From Hydractinia symbiolongicarpus (lineage: Eukaryota > Cnidaria > Hydrozoa > Anthoathecata > Hydractiniidae), in contig NC_079887.1 in the NCBI RefSeq assembly GCF_029227915.1, forward strand, positions 23,929,650 through 23,993,649: 64,000 bases of DNA. Direction: 5' to 3'. This document shows, in pieces, positions 20,666 to 32,129 of this stretch. A model generated the notes under the pieces. The model worked only from the letters and a program-made list of their open reading frames with translations, did not search any database and was not told where the DNA came from. Position 1 is the first letter of the stretch. Every line of letters starts with the position of its first letter. Made by a program: the position numbers and the translations under genes.

Positions 20666-23600
20666 TGTTCAATTTTTATTTGTAATCTTAATATATTTCA
20701 CACCATGCAAGCTAAACTAGTTAGGTCATTACTTAGGTTTTAATAACTAAAATAAATTTTATTTCTTTATTATATTTTTTTAGTTTCAAAATCAATATTT
20801 CCAACAAGTGTAGTTTAAATCCTAATAAATCCTAATAAAAAACTTTAAGTGTTCCAGAACGAGCTTATATGATGCAAAATATAAGTATATGTATGTAGAT
20901 ATCACAGTAAAGGCAGGTATTAAAATAAAAAACCTGGTTTATTATTATAATCTTAGTGATGGCAGTCTTTATGGCAAGAAAAGTGTCACTTAAAACATTG
21001 AAATTTTAGGTTTTGAATTAGGTTATTATTCTGTATACTCTTTTTAGGTACATCTAATTAGTTTTATATAAAATTATTGTAATTTCAAACCTCCCATTAT
21101 ACAGACTGAATTTGTTAGAAAGATCTTATGTTTGTAAGAAATATATTATTGAAGCTGGTTCTCACCTTGTCTTAGCAGCCACACAGTTTTCAACTGAATA
21201 AAGGAATTGACATATTTTTGTTTTTTTGCGACAAAATATTGATTGAGCATTTGCCAAAAGCGAAAATTTTGCGAATTATTGCCTATGAGCATATAAGCTG
21301 GAAAGATCATGACAATAAAATTCGTTTATATTGTTAAAACCTCTGACCCCTTAAAATCTCTGGACAGTTTCTTGTTGATTTATAGAAGTAATTAGTTTTC
21401 CTTATTTGTTAATAGAAATCTAATTCACCGATAAGTTTTCGTTAAATACGAAACTAGTTTTTCCAAAAAATAAGAACTTTAATAACTTTGCCACTTTTAA
21501 TTCTCTTATAGATTAAGTAGCTACAAATTAATTTAAATATAGGACCCCTTAAAAAGGAACTATTTTTGAGGAGTTTGTAATCAAAATCTGTAAGTTCGAC
21601 CATCTACTTCCCTATTGTTTTGAACATATAAAACCTTGTAGAAGCGTGAAAATTAAAACGTAAGAAAAACAACAACACTCCATTGGCAGAAAAAAAGTTT
21701 TTTTAAAATATTTAAAATTCATTTCTATCTCCGAAGACCCAGATTTCAGTTAAAACTGCTAAAAAGAAAGGGAAGATATTTGCAATTTTCGCGACATGTT
21801 TTTAATGCAGATCCTTTTCCGTTGCTATTGTTGTAGCTATTTAAGAGTTTGGGGAAAATAACCAAATTCCTAACGTGTATTTAGGTCTTATTTTCACTTT
21901 GCGATACGTTGTCGCATTTGCAGCAAATAGACTACAGCAACCTCTGCTAGATACTTATTACAATAAGAAGATTTTAGCAGTATGGCAATATGTTTTTATC
22001 CACGTTTATGACAAACACGTTAATCCAATTGGTGTTCCTTCTGCTTGCAACGATTCTATGTTCAATTTCTTGGGGAAATGACGATGCTATTTTGTTACCA
22101 GAACTTTTTGAAAACTACAGACAAAATATCCTTTTTATTGTGCATTGTATGGATTAGTTGATGGGCTTGGAATATGTACAACATTTTTGTACCCTTTGTT
22201 CAATAATTTTAAAGAACTTTACATCTCCATTGGGATGGTTATAATAGCGTTGAATTTTTTATGCAAAAAACCGAACTGATATAGTGGGCAAAATTATGAG
22301 GTGAATTAAAAGTTTATCTAGACTGACCACATTCTTGAGCTACTTGATGAAATACCCATATATGAAAGTTGAATACGTTATCTCACGGTGCTAAATTCAA
22401 TATGACATGCATTTTTTAAGATTTGACTAGTTTATTATTTGCATGCAAAATATTCTTTTAAAACATAATGTTCTTCGAAACATAAGATTCGAGGCATGTC
22501 AAAGATTGTTTTTAATTTTAATTTAACGTTTTTTGTGACAACTTAGATTTAGCTAGTAATTACTAAAGCCAATTATAATTTCTTTCTTTGATATTTGATT
22601 ATGCTATCATATTCAGATTTACAAGTAACTCAAACACCGGATAACTCAATCTTTCATTATCACGAAACCATTTTTCTTTGTCCCTAGGGCTCTGGTAATA
22701 CTTCCTTATAAAAAACTCTGGTTAACTGGAACTTCGGATAACACGAACATTCGTTTACGCGACCCATTTTCCGCCCCCCTCCAAACACAAAAAAATCAAA
22801 GACTAGATAAATACCTGATTTTTCTCTAGTTTTTATTAACTTCTGATGTAAATAGATAATGTTGTCTATCAATGGTAACTCAATTTACAAGGGACTTGCA
22901 TGCCTTTTTCATCGCCAGTATTGACCCTTTCTCGGCAACTTTTGCCCTACCTCTTAAAATCGCTATATTATTTTATGCACTCCACCGTCATGACTACCAG
23001 TAATAACAATCAATTTCACAATCTGTAACAGTAAAAATAATGGAGTGACTCAGGGGTCCATGATAAAATTAATCTTTTTTTTTCCAAAACATCGAAAACA
23101 ATCAGCAAAGAAAAGAATTACCAAAACATCATCAACGAGTTTTCACCTTTATCAACGTAAGTAAAATTTCTTGGAATTATGGCTACTTTTTTCACTGATA
23201 TATTTGATTCCACTGCAGCTGCTCGTGCATCGCATGAGTATCTAGAGGTATGGCAACCAAAGGACGGCCAATTGTTTAACTGGTTTTGCGAAAAGAACAA
23301 CAGCTTTGATAATAAGTTTTTCAAAATTAAATTTTGCGTGGATGTAATTTCGCGGTCGGCCAAATTTTTATTTATTTTTGCATGGATTTATTTCGCGCTT
23401 TTTTATGCTAAAACTGCAAAACACGCGAAATTTTATCCACTTAGTTAATTCAGGAAAGTTCTTGGAGAGTTATCGGACGAATGATGTGAATCTATTCAAA
23501 AAATTGCCCAAGCTCTTCCTCATATATTTCTAGCTATGTACGTTTTTAGGAAATCGGAAACCTCGTGGAAATATATAAATACTACCGCATCACGTTGAAA

Positions 23601-26221
23601 ATCGCCTGTTTCTGGGTGGCAAAATTTGCACTCTATGGCGAAATTGTAATAGTCACTGTAGCTGCGCAGTCTAATAACGAGCATGTCCTATTTGCTATTT
23701 TCTATCGAAAAAAGCATCTTAATAACATATTAAGAAGAGATAGATCGCCCAAATGGACATATATCATTGTTTATAATTAAACTAGCTAGTTAGGTAACAT
23801 AGCCCTATTTGCAGCTGTCCTCTAACAATCAAGTATTTTACGGTAGAACTACTTCTAGCTTAAAGGTCAACAACCTATTACTAAAATAATTTAGCTAACA
23901 AGCAAAACAACCGTATTCTTTTAAAGTAAAATCTAAAACCTACCGTAGAAGCAAAATCAAAAGCTGTCATTATAAATAAAAATGGCGCGTTTCTTTTGTT
24001 TGTTTCATTCATTTTGTTTTAACCACGCCTTGGTTTCATGACCAGATAATATATCTGAAGAAAGATTCAAACTTTTCTAGTCGTCAACAGGTCATGGAGA
24101 ATGCAAAATTTGGTTTCTTCTGCATGCACAATTTGAATGCAGTCACAAAAAGAGCGCGATCTGTTCATGTAGTCATATAGCTACATTGTCTATGTATGAT
24201 TATTAAAAACATTACACTGACCATTCAGTAGGTTCATAAATAGTAAGAGAAAGTTTTATAAACTTACATAGACAATGTGAAAAAGGATATATATATATAT
24301 ACTTTTTTTTCACTTTGAAAACATTAGGTTACTAATCTTTACCTATTCCTGTCAAATACATTCGGGTGCTTAATACAAAGGGGGGGGGGACGCTTAATAT
24401 TTTTCAGTTTTTTTCCTACCCACTCACGCTTTATTCTGATATTCATGATGTTCGCCATCATGACAAAAAAGTCCGAGACAAAGACTAAGAATTTTTTGAT
24501 TTGAAATATGTTCGTAGAGTTATAAAAGTTGATGTTTCGGCGTGAAAACAGCATCCTTACCAACACAAATATGTCTTTACCTCTGAAGACCCTGAACAAA
24601 GCTCTGTTTGTTGAGGAGGATTTTTATAAAGCGAATTTTGAATGGTAAGTGTAACGGCAAATTAGCTGTAAAACATGTCTTTGCCTTTCACTTAGAACGA
24701 AAAACACGTGACGAATTTATAATACCGAATGTTAGCACTATTTTGGGTATTAAAAACAACGCATTTATTTCGAATTCTTCCAAGTAATGGGTGAAAATTG
24801 CGCTCTAATTAGCTACAAGTTTACAGTGAAATATTGCCGCGTTAAAAATTAAAAACTCCATCTACTTAGATATATTTCGCCGTCCAATTTGCTTCGTGAA
24901 AGGTTAGGTTTGTGTTAATTTACTCCTTCACATTGGAAATCAATAAGGCCAAATTAGGTTGTTTCTTTGTTTTTAAACTTTTTCAGTTTAAGGTATAATA
25001 CACTATTTATCCTTTTATGCACTAAAGAATTTTTTTAGTAAGTATAACACGAATCTGGTTAAGTAATAATAGGCAGGTTTGTTTTATTATATTGGCTTGG
25101 CTGAGATACCGATAAACGAAACAAAAACGAAACGAAACAGAAGGCCTATCCGGTACAAATGAAAGCTGATTTAAACTTAGACAGTGATACAATACACGGT
25201 ATGTTCAGTTATTACTTGATGGTAAGAAGTCACGAAAACCTATTTATGCCGGGTTGTAGAGGGGCGAGTTTTGGCCAATGTGTTGGTGGGAGGGAGGGGA
25301 GGGGGGGTTGCGTGCGTGTCGTTGAGTGGAAATATATCCTTAGTTAGAAATTCATTCAAACGAAAAGAAAAAACAGTGATCAATTATGCGTGTTTAATCA
25401 CAGCATTGTTTTTACTGCGATCAAATGTTTAGAAAGGTTTGACCTGATATCTATACCCGTGTTGCTTTATTCGGTACAAAATTTATATAGGGGATTAAAA
25501 ATAAACAAGAATGAGTCAAAAAAGAGAGTTTCGTTTTGTCAGATGGAATTATTATTTCTAATACAACTCCATATGCGTTAGCGACTGCTTGTGTGGACAA
25601 ATTATCAGCCTATTCACGATTTGTTGATAGCGATGAGACAAATTCATCGGCCTTCTTCTACAAACTAGTCGAATAAAGTTGGATTGCTCATCACTTGCCC
25701 AACTGCTCTGACTTTTACTGTATTGTAAAGTTCGCTATCGCCGTAAATTTGACCGCAATCACTCAGAAAAGACAGTAGTTACCATCACCCTCTACTTCTA
25801 CTAAGCTATCATCGAGGACTTGGTTTTGTGTCTTTCAGTTGCTCTTCTGCCTGTCGAACTCTTTTTTGCTCAGATCACAGTCAGGCTTAATATTAGTTAG
25901 AACACAAATCTTTGAAATAAATCACAAACAAACAAAAACAAGAGGACCTTTAAACTCGCTTCCTTGCGATCTGTCCGTATATAATTTGGATAGTCAAACA
26001 AACGAAAGATATGTTGGGCGCGGCCCACTATTTCTGCCGGGTTTTTTTTCACAAGAGATGGAAGAGAAATCGGGAAAAGACATCCATAGCTGCTAGAACG
26101 TATAAGAAGGTTCTACCATTGAAACGGCATGCAGAAAAGCCCACTATATAAACTTTCAGTCTCTCCATTGACATTGACAGGGATCAATTCGCCTTTGTTC
26201 GAAAATTTCGGCTTCAGTGTG
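20666..26221. other. Intergenic, 5.5 kb without a supported gene
   Basis: AT-rich. Contains GGATAAC.CGAAC-like blocks at 22635-22760 that may be a pogo-type relic, a short (TA)n at 24288-24302, G-rich runs at 24380 and 25290, and several short frames (21875-22081, 23179-23448, 25839-26096) in which I see no domain or splice support. Confidence 0.45.
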
Positions 26222-26368
26222 TGTAAATAATGACGCCATTATTATTTTTTCGGGGTTTCCCCGCATTCTTCTTTTTTTGTTGTACAATTTTTCTAGAGAG
26301 TATAGTTGAGAAAGATAACGAGTAGAGTACACGAGGTACTTGATTTTGATATTTTATGAATCTTTAAA
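26222..26368 (+). repeat. 5' LTR of BEL/Pao element
   Basis: 147 bp, starting TGTAAATAATGACGCC and ending GAATCTTTAAA; no difference from the 3' LTR found by eye. Confidence 0.95.
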
Positions 26369-26386
26369 TGGCGCTCGATTGATGGA
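26369..26386 (+). promoter_or_regulatory. Primer-binding site of BEL/Pao element
   Basis: Starts TGGCGCTCGATTG immediately after the LTR, as expected for pairing to a tRNA 3' CCA end. The tRNA was not identified. Confidence 0.6.
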
Positions 26387-26615
26387 CTTTTGATATTATT
26401 TTTAGATATTTACTTGAATTGGTGGACTTGTGATGTTGTGTGGATATTATTTGCTCGAATTGGTGGATTTATGTTATGAACTTTAACTTAGCTTAGACAG
26501 TGTTTGTTATTCTGAAATCGTCTTATTGTGTACTGCACGTCAAATTTCAAAAACTTTCATTTTTCATGCTTCCAGTTTCATTGGTTTCATTTTTTGCATT
26601 ACATTAAATTTCATT

Positions 26616-27269
26616 ATGTCTACTGCGACTACGAGGAAGAGTGCAAGGCGAAAGGGGTTGCGGTCTATTGCGAGCACTTTGCGCGAGCGAATTGATGTCA
26701 TAGTTAAGGACTTTTCGGAGGAGAAACGAGCAGAAATTATTTCTTTACAGACCACTTTAATTGACACTGTTAAACAGTTAAAGGAGTTAGATGAAGAGCT
26801 ATACGGTGTTTTATCGGCTGAAGAGATCGAAACCGACGTTATGGAGGCTACAGAATTTTATCTATTAGTGAACATGAGTCTCGCGACTATTACTACCGCT
26901 ACCGGACCACATGTTTCAGCCACAGAATCGACACGGTCTGTTAAAAAGAAATCGATGAGACTACCCAAAATAGAACTGAGCAAATTTAATGGGAACCCTT
27001 TGAATTGGCCCTCGTTTTGGGACCAGTTTAATTCAGCCATTAATGACAATGACAGTTTGAATGCAATTGATAAATTTAATTATTTGAAGAGATACGTCGA
27101 AGGAACCGCTTTATCAACTATTTCTGGGTTAGAATTGACGAACAGTAACTACGAAAATGCTATAGAGTTGCTTAGAAACCGTTTTGGCAACGAACAGGTG
27201 CTCATTAACGCGCACATGGAAGCCCTGTTGAAGATTGAGTCAGTACGATCAATGGATAACAACAATTGA
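26616..27269 (+). CDS. BEL/Pao Gag, N-terminal part
   Basis: Starts at MSTATTRKSARRKG; the open frame extends upstream to 26526, but this Met heads the basic Gag-like start. Contains a coiled-coil region and the conserved Gag stretch KIELSKFNGNPLNWPSFWDQF typical of this superfamily (peptidase A17/DUF1759-type Gag). The frame stops after SMDNNN, and homology continues one frame away from about 27266 with LRKLYNDVENCIRNL. A single-base indel around 27260 explains this. Either the copy is damaged or the assembly has a sequencing error in an A-rich stretch. Confidence 0.85.
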   Translation: MSTATTRKSARRKGLRSIASTLRERIDVIVKDFSEEKRAEIISLQTTLIDTVKQLKELDEELYGVLSAEEIETDVMEATEFYLLVNMSLATITTATGPHVSATESTRSVKKKSMRLPKIELSKFNGNPLNWPSFWDQFNSAINDNDSLNAIDKFNYLKRYVEGTALSTISGLELTNSNYENAIELLRNRFGNEQVLINAHMEALLKIESVRSMDNNN

Positions 27270-28033
27270 GAAAACTTTATAATGATGTTGAGAACTGTAT
27301 TCGAAATTTGAAAAATTTGAAGTATAATAGCGAAATGCTGGGTTTATTGATTCCGGTTCTGAACGAAAGAATTCCCAACGAATTACGAATGATTATTTCT
27401 AGAAACTTTGGAGAGGAGAAGTGGTCCGTTGAAAAGATGCTGTTTTTTATCAATAACGAACTGCAAGCTCGAGAGAGGTGCACTGTAACCGCGAAAGGCA
27501 AGGGACAAACTCCCAGTGAAAATTACAAGAAAGGAGGAATTTCTACCGCAGACTGCTTATTGACTTTGGACAGAAAAAAATGTGTTTTCTGTCACGATTC
27601 TCACTCTCCGTCGAGGTGTTCAAAAGTTACCAACGTACAAACACGTTCGCAAATTATGAAAAAGGAAGGGCGTTGCTTTTTATGCTTGCAGCATGGACAC
27701 ATTTCAAAGAACTGTTGTTTAAATTACATATGCAATAGATGTGGAAGACGTCACCACATCTCTTTGTGTATGAAAGAAAAACGTGCCGAAAGAAAAGATA
27801 AAGACAACAATGGCTCGGAGGAAAACCCTTCTAACGAAACCAACGCGAATCACATCAGCCAAGAAAACAAAGGAATTCTTTTGCAGACGGCTAAAGCTTT
27901 TGTTTCGAAAGAAAGGGAGAGCAGGAACATACAAACGAGATTCATGTTTGATTCAGGTAGGTACATATGTCACAAATGGACTGAAAGAAAAACTGAATTT
28001 AGAAACAATTCGAAAGGAGAAATTAATTATTAA
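27266..28033 (+). CDS. BEL/Pao Gag C-terminus, zinc knuckles and protease start
   Basis: Continues Gag, then three cysteine/histidine knuckles near 27577-27770 (CVFCHDSHSPSRC, CFLCLQHGHISKNC, CNRCGRRHHISLC), and the aspartic protease active site MFDSG near 27947-27957. Immediately after DSG the frame is lost: the expected TYVTNGL continues in the frame used by the next entry. A small indel near 27960 is the likely cause. Confidence 0.85.
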   Translation: MRKLYNDVENCIRNLKNLKYNSEMLGLLIPVLNERIPNELRMIISRNFGEEKWSVEKMLFFINNELQARERCTVTAKGKGQTPSENYKKGGISTADCLLTLDRKKCVFCHDSHSPSRCSKVTNVQTRSQIMKKEGRCFLCLQHGHISKNCCLNYICNRCGRRHHISLCMKEKRAERKDKDNNGSEENPSNETNANHISQENKGILLQTAKAFVSKERESRNIQTRFMFDSGRYICHKWTERKTEFRNNSKGEINY

Positions 28034-31000
28034 CACTTTTGGCCATAGCAACAGCCAATCGAGAGAGCTACCCGTTGTTAAGTTGTATGTAAAAACCGCT
28101 GACCGCTCATCTACCGTACCCATCGAAGCCATTGCCGTACCAAACATTTGCGCTCCTCTCTCAAATCAGAATGCGAAATATTACGCTGATAATTACGAAC
28201 ACTTGAAGCGGTTGAAATTAGCAGATTTTTTAAATGGTGAAACGAGACTGAATGTTCACGTTCTGATTGGTTTAGACCATTATTATTCATTCATTACCGG
28301 CGAAGTTGTTCGAGATCCGAGAGGCGGTCCTATCGCTATCAATTCCAAACTTGGCTGGATTTTGTCCGGAGGTGAACAGTCGAAAGCGAACGAATCAAGC
28401 TGCATGGAAGTCCACGCCTGCCGTGTTGATACCGAAAACACAATTCTTCGTGACGAGTTGAACAAGTTTTGGCAAATTGAGTCGATCGGTGACGGAGAAA
28501 ACGAAAACGTATTATCTTCTTTTAAACAAACTCTTGAATTCAACGGTGAACGCTACGTGACCGAATTACCATTTCGTCCTGATCATGATAAACTTTCCGA
28601 TAATTTTGCAGTTTCGAAACAACGCTTAGATTCTCTTGTTAACAAACGATTACGAAATGAACCTGATTTAGCTGTGCAATACAACGACGTTTTTGCAGAC
28701 TACGAATCGAAACAGATTATAGAAAAAGTTCCAGAAAGTGAGATAGCTTGCGAAAATGCTCACTACCTTCCGCATCATCCGGTTGTACGCCAAGATAAAA
28801 GTACAACGAAAGTTCGTCCTGTTTTTGATGGATCTTGTGCCGTTCACAAACCATCCCTCAATGACATTTTGTACTCTGGTCCTAATTTACTTGCTAAGGT
28901 GTTTGACATTCTGCTGAGATTCCGTACGAACTACGTCGCTTTAGTTGCTGATATTCAACAAGCCTTCTTGAATATTGAAATCGCTGAGAAAGACCGTAAT
29001 TATCTTCGTTTTTTGTGGAAAGAAAACCCTACCGAGAACGATTCAAAGCTCATTATCTATCGATTTCTGCGTGTCGTGTTTGGGTTAACGTGCAGTCCGT
29101 TTTTACTCAATGGGACAATCCAACACCACTTGGAGACTTACGAAATTATCTGCCCCGAAATTACTGATGTTTTGAAGGATGACTTGTACGTCGATAACCT
29201 AACAACCGGTACCGATACCGTAACTGAAGGCAAGAAACTTTACGAAATTAGTAAACAAATCATGAAAGAAGGAGGGTTCAATTTGCGAAAATGGGCTACT
29301 AATAACAATGAATTACAAACTTTTATCGATAAAATTGAGAACGTGAATTCTGAACCGAATAGCGACAAAACTGTTAACCCCAAAGTATTAGGGATCGAGT
29401 GGGACATCGACAGAGATATTCTAGTGTACCGATTTGACGAGTTATTGAAACGAGCGAAAGAACTGTTTCCAACAAAAAGAAACATTTTACGTATATCTGC
29501 TTCATTTTATGACCCGTTGGGCCTGATCGCACCAATCACCACCAAAGTAAAGGTTCTTTTCCAGAAATGTTGTCAACACAAGTCCGACTGGGATGATCCA
29601 CTGCAAGGGGAACTGCTTAAACAATGGAGAGATATATTGAACGATTTTGCGAATTTACAAACTTTTGAGATACCACGTTATTTATTCTGTGAACCGCGTC
29701 ATGAAATTCAATCAATTGAACTGCATGGATTTTGTGATAGCTCGACGATTGCCTACGCTGCTGTGATTTATGCAAAAATACGAACTAACCTTGGCGTAAG
29801 TGTTTCGCTAGTGACTGCTAAAACGAAAGTTGCGCCCCTAAAGCCGCATTCTGTTCCACGTTTAGAATTGCTAGGATGTGCTCTCTTAGCAAAGTTGATG
29901 AGCCATGTGCTTAATGCGATCAATGGTAGATTGAAAGTTGATCGTTTTTTCGGTTGGTCAGATTCGGAAGTTGCCCTTTGTTGGCTAAAAGGCAAATTGA
30001 AGCAGTGGAAGCCATGGGTAGAAAACAGAGTTGTTTATGTTCGATCATTCATTCCATCGGAATCATGGTTTCACGTTTCCACCATTCATAACCCCAGTGA
30101 TATACCTACCAGACCAGACAAAATTGGTGACTTCAATTCAAATTTGTGGTTAAACGGTCCTGAATTTCTGTCTGATTCCAGCTTTGTTCCACCTGAGTTT
30201 CATGTCAACAAACATTCATTCGATGTTTTGTCAGAAGAGAAGAAAAGTCATATCACTACTAACATTAGTCATTCCACTCATCATTGTCATTCGCAGTTAC
30301 ATGATATTATAGACGAGACTAAGTTTAGCTCACTGAAAAAGCTTATAACTGCCATTGGATATGTTTACAGATTTGCGAATAAATTGTTAAATCGAATTCA
30401 AAAAAGAGACTTATCAGTATGCAACGATCGTGAACTGTCGACTCAAGAATACAAAAGTGCATTTGATATTTTGATTACAAACAATCAACGAAAACTTCGA
30501 AACAACCAAAACTACTTCAACAAACTTTCGTCCGCCCTGAAGTTGTTTGAAGATGAGAAAGGAGATTTACGTGTTAAAGGACGTTTTGGTGAGAAAAAAA
30601 AGCTTTCATATGACGAAAGGTATCCGTTGATTCTTTCGAGTGATTCACATTTTACAAAACTTCTGGTTGAAGATGCCCACGAAAAAACATTTCATCAAGG
30701 CGTAGAAGCGACACTCAACATGTTACGAATGAAGTTTTGGATTCCGAAAGGTAGACGCACAATCAAATCCATTTTACGACAGTGCATTGTTTGTCGACGA
30801 TACCAAGGCAAACCTATTAAATCACCACCGACTCCAGATCTACCAGAATACAGGTATTGCGCTTCGAGAGCTTTTGAACACGTTGGGTTTGATCATGCTG
30901 GTCCACTCTACATTCGTACCGAGAACCGAAACACGACAAAGGTATACGTATTAATACTTACATGTGCTACTACTAGAGCTGTGCACTTTGAGCTTTCACC

Positions 31001-31898
31001 CGATTTAAAGACGCCAGCGTTCATTAGAGCTTTCAAAAGATTTCAATCCAGAAGAGGAACGCCTGCTACGGTTGTGCATGATAACTTTAAAACGTTTAAA
31101 TCTAACCATGTAAAAAGATTTATGAGACATGAGTCTATTGAAACTAACCCGATTCTCCCCAAGAGTCCTTGGTGGGGAGGATTTTATGAAAGGATCGTCA
31201 GATCAATGAAAACCGCCTTGCGTAAGACCATTGGGAAGGCACTATTGACTTTCGAAGAGCTCGAGACAGTTCTGTGCCAAGTTGAAGCATCGATTAACTC
31301 AAGACCACTTACATATCAGAGTGAGGACGATCTTGGACAGACTATCACACCTTTGCATTTGATTTACGGCTCGAACATTGTTGGTGCTGAATGTGTCCCA
31401 ATGAATGATACCGACCAGTGCTCGAAACGATTACTTTATGTACAACGAGTGCTTGACGATCAGTGGCGACGATTTTATCGAACGTATTTGAACGAATTAC
31501 GGCAACATCACTTCTACAGAAAGGATGGCAGAGAAACACCTGATTTAAAGTTGAACGACGTCGTGGTGGTGAAAGATGATAACCAACTGCCAAGAAGTAG
31601 ATGGCCATTGGGTAAAGTTACGGAACTGATCTATGGAAAGGACGGATTTATTCGTGGTGCGAAGATTCGGGTTAACACCAAGAAAGGACTTGTTTCTACG
31701 ATAACGCGTCCTATTAAAAAACTGATTCCACTTGAAATAGCAAATGAGACTGAAAACGAAGTTGAAAAAGTTGAAAAAAGTGAACTTGAAAAACCCGCTG
31801 AAGACACTCTCAATGAAGATGAGCAACAACGAAGGCCGACGAGAAAGGCTGCGGTTGAAGGACAGTTGATGCGTAAACTCCGCGAAGAGTATTTATAG
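27960..31898 (+). CDS. BEL/Pao Pol: protease remainder, RT, RNase H, integrase
   Basis: Long open frame (open from 27783, but homologous only from TYVTNGLKEKLN). Visible in order: RT with VADIQQAFLNI and the YVDNL catalytic box near 29190; RNase H start HGFCDSSTIAYAA near 29725; integrase zinc finger H..H..C..C ending CIVCRRYQ near 30790; DDE-type core with D in GFDHAGP, D in VVHDNF and E in GGFYERIVRSMK; and a C-terminal basic/acidic tail. All catalytic residues I can place are present, so the pol body looks functional apart from the upstream frame breaks. It makes and integrates the element's DNA copy. Confidence 0.93.
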   Translation, partial: GTYVTNGLKEKLNLETIRKEKLIINTFGHSNSQSRELPVVKLYVKTADRSSTVPIEAIAVPNICAPLSNQNAKYYADNYEHLKRLKLADFLNGETRLNVHVLIGLDHYYSFITGEVVRDPRGGPIAINSKLGWILSGGEQSKANESSCMEVHACRVDTENTILRDELNKFWQIESIGDGENENVLSSFKQTLEFNGERYVTELPFRPDHDKLSDNFAVSKQRLDSLVNKRLRNEPDLAVQYNDVFADYESKQIIEKVPESEIACENAHYLPHHPVVRQDKSTTKVRPVFDGSCAVHKPSLNDILYSGPNLLAKVFDILLRFRTNYVALVADIQQAFLNIEIAEKDRNYLRFLWKENPTENDSKLIIYRFLRVVFGLTCSPFLLNGTIQHHLETYEIICPEITDVLKDDLYVDNLTTGTDTVTEGKKLYEISKQIMKEGGFNLRKWATNNNELQTFIDKIENVNSEPNSDKTVNPKVLGIEWDIDRDILVYRFDELLKRAKELFPTKRNILRISASFYDPLGLIAPITTKVKVLFQKCCQHKSDWDDPLQGELLKQWRDILNDFANLQTFEIPRYLFCEPRHEIQSIELHGFCDSSTIAYAAVIYAKIRTNLGVSVSLVTAKTKVAPLKPHSVPRLELLGCALLAKLMSHVLNAINGRLKVDRFFGWSDSEVALCWLKGKLKQWKPWVENRVVYVRSFIPSESWFHVSTIHNPSDIPTRPDKIGDFNSNLWLNGPEFLSDSSFVPPEFHVNKHSFDVLSEEKKSHITTNISHSTHHCHSQLHDIIDETKFSSLKKLITAIGYVYRFANKLLNRIQKRDLSVCNDRELSTQEYKSAFDILITNNQRKLRNNQNYFNKLSSALKLFEDEKGDLRVKGRFGEKKKLSYDERYPLILSSDSHFTKLLVEDAHEKTFHQGVEATLNMLRMKFWIPKGRRTIKSILRQCIVCRRYQGKPIKSPPTPDLPEYRYCASRAFEHVGFDHAGPLYIRTENRNTTKVYVLILTCATTRAVHFELSPDLKTPAFIRAFKRFQSRRGTPATVVHDNFKTFKSNHVKRFMRHESIETNPILPKSPWWGGFYERIVRSMKTALRKTIGKALLTFEELETVLCQVEASINSRPLTYQSEDDLGQTITPLHLIYGSNIVGAECVPMNDTDQCSKRLLYVQRVLDDQWRRFYRTYLNELRQHHFYRKDGRETPDLKLNDVVVVKDDNQLPRSRWPLGKVTELIYGKDGFIRGAKIRVNTKKGLVSTITRPIKKLIPLEIANETENEVEKVEKSELEKPAEDTLNEDEQQRRPTRKAAVEGQLMRKLREEYL

Positions 31899-31972
31899 TT
31901 TTTTTTGACATATATATATATTTAGGATTTCTTTATGTTTAGTCATACCGTGTTGACATCGGACATGTCAAC

Positions 31973-31980
31973 GGGGGGAG
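31973..31980 (+). promoter_or_regulatory. Polypurine tract of BEL/Pao element
   Basis: GGGGGGAG two bases before the 3' LTR, the usual plus-strand primer position. Confidence 0.75.
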
Positions 31981-31982
31981 TA

Positions 31983-32129
31983 TGTAAATAATGACGCCAT
32001 TATTATTTTTTCGGGGTTTCCCCGCATTCTTCTTTTTTTGTTGTACAATTTTTCTAGAGAGTATAGTTGAGAAAGATAACGAGTAGAGTACACGAGGTAC
32101 TTGATTTTGATATTTTATGAATCTTTAAA
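31983..32129 (+). repeat. 3' LTR of BEL/Pao element
   Basis: 147 bp, identical to the 5' LTR, followed by the GTGTG target duplication. Confidence 0.95.

Larger units (their letters stand above)
26222..32129 (+). mobile_element. BEL/Pao LTR retrotransposon, full length
   Basis: 5,908 bp bounded by identical 147-bp LTRs (26222-26368, 31983-32129) and a 5-bp target duplication GTGTG (26217-26221, 32130-32134). A TGG-starting primer-binding site follows the left LTR and a GGGGGGAG polypurine tract precedes the right LTR. Order is Gag-zinc knuckles-protease-RT-RNaseH-integrase, with the integrase last as in BEL/Pao. Identical LTRs imply very recent insertion, yet the coding region has two frame breaks (see CDS entries). 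Confidence 0.95.

Noticed and set aside
21875-22081. 68-aa frame with LRYVVAFAANRLQQPLLDTYY
   Set aside because: Looks protein-like but isolated, with no recognisable family or supported splice partners; could be a decayed exon.
22620-22760. Possible pogo-type terminal repeat relic
   Set aside because: GGATAAC.C/CGAAC-like motifs are suggestive, but no partner end, TA duplication or transposase remnant was found.
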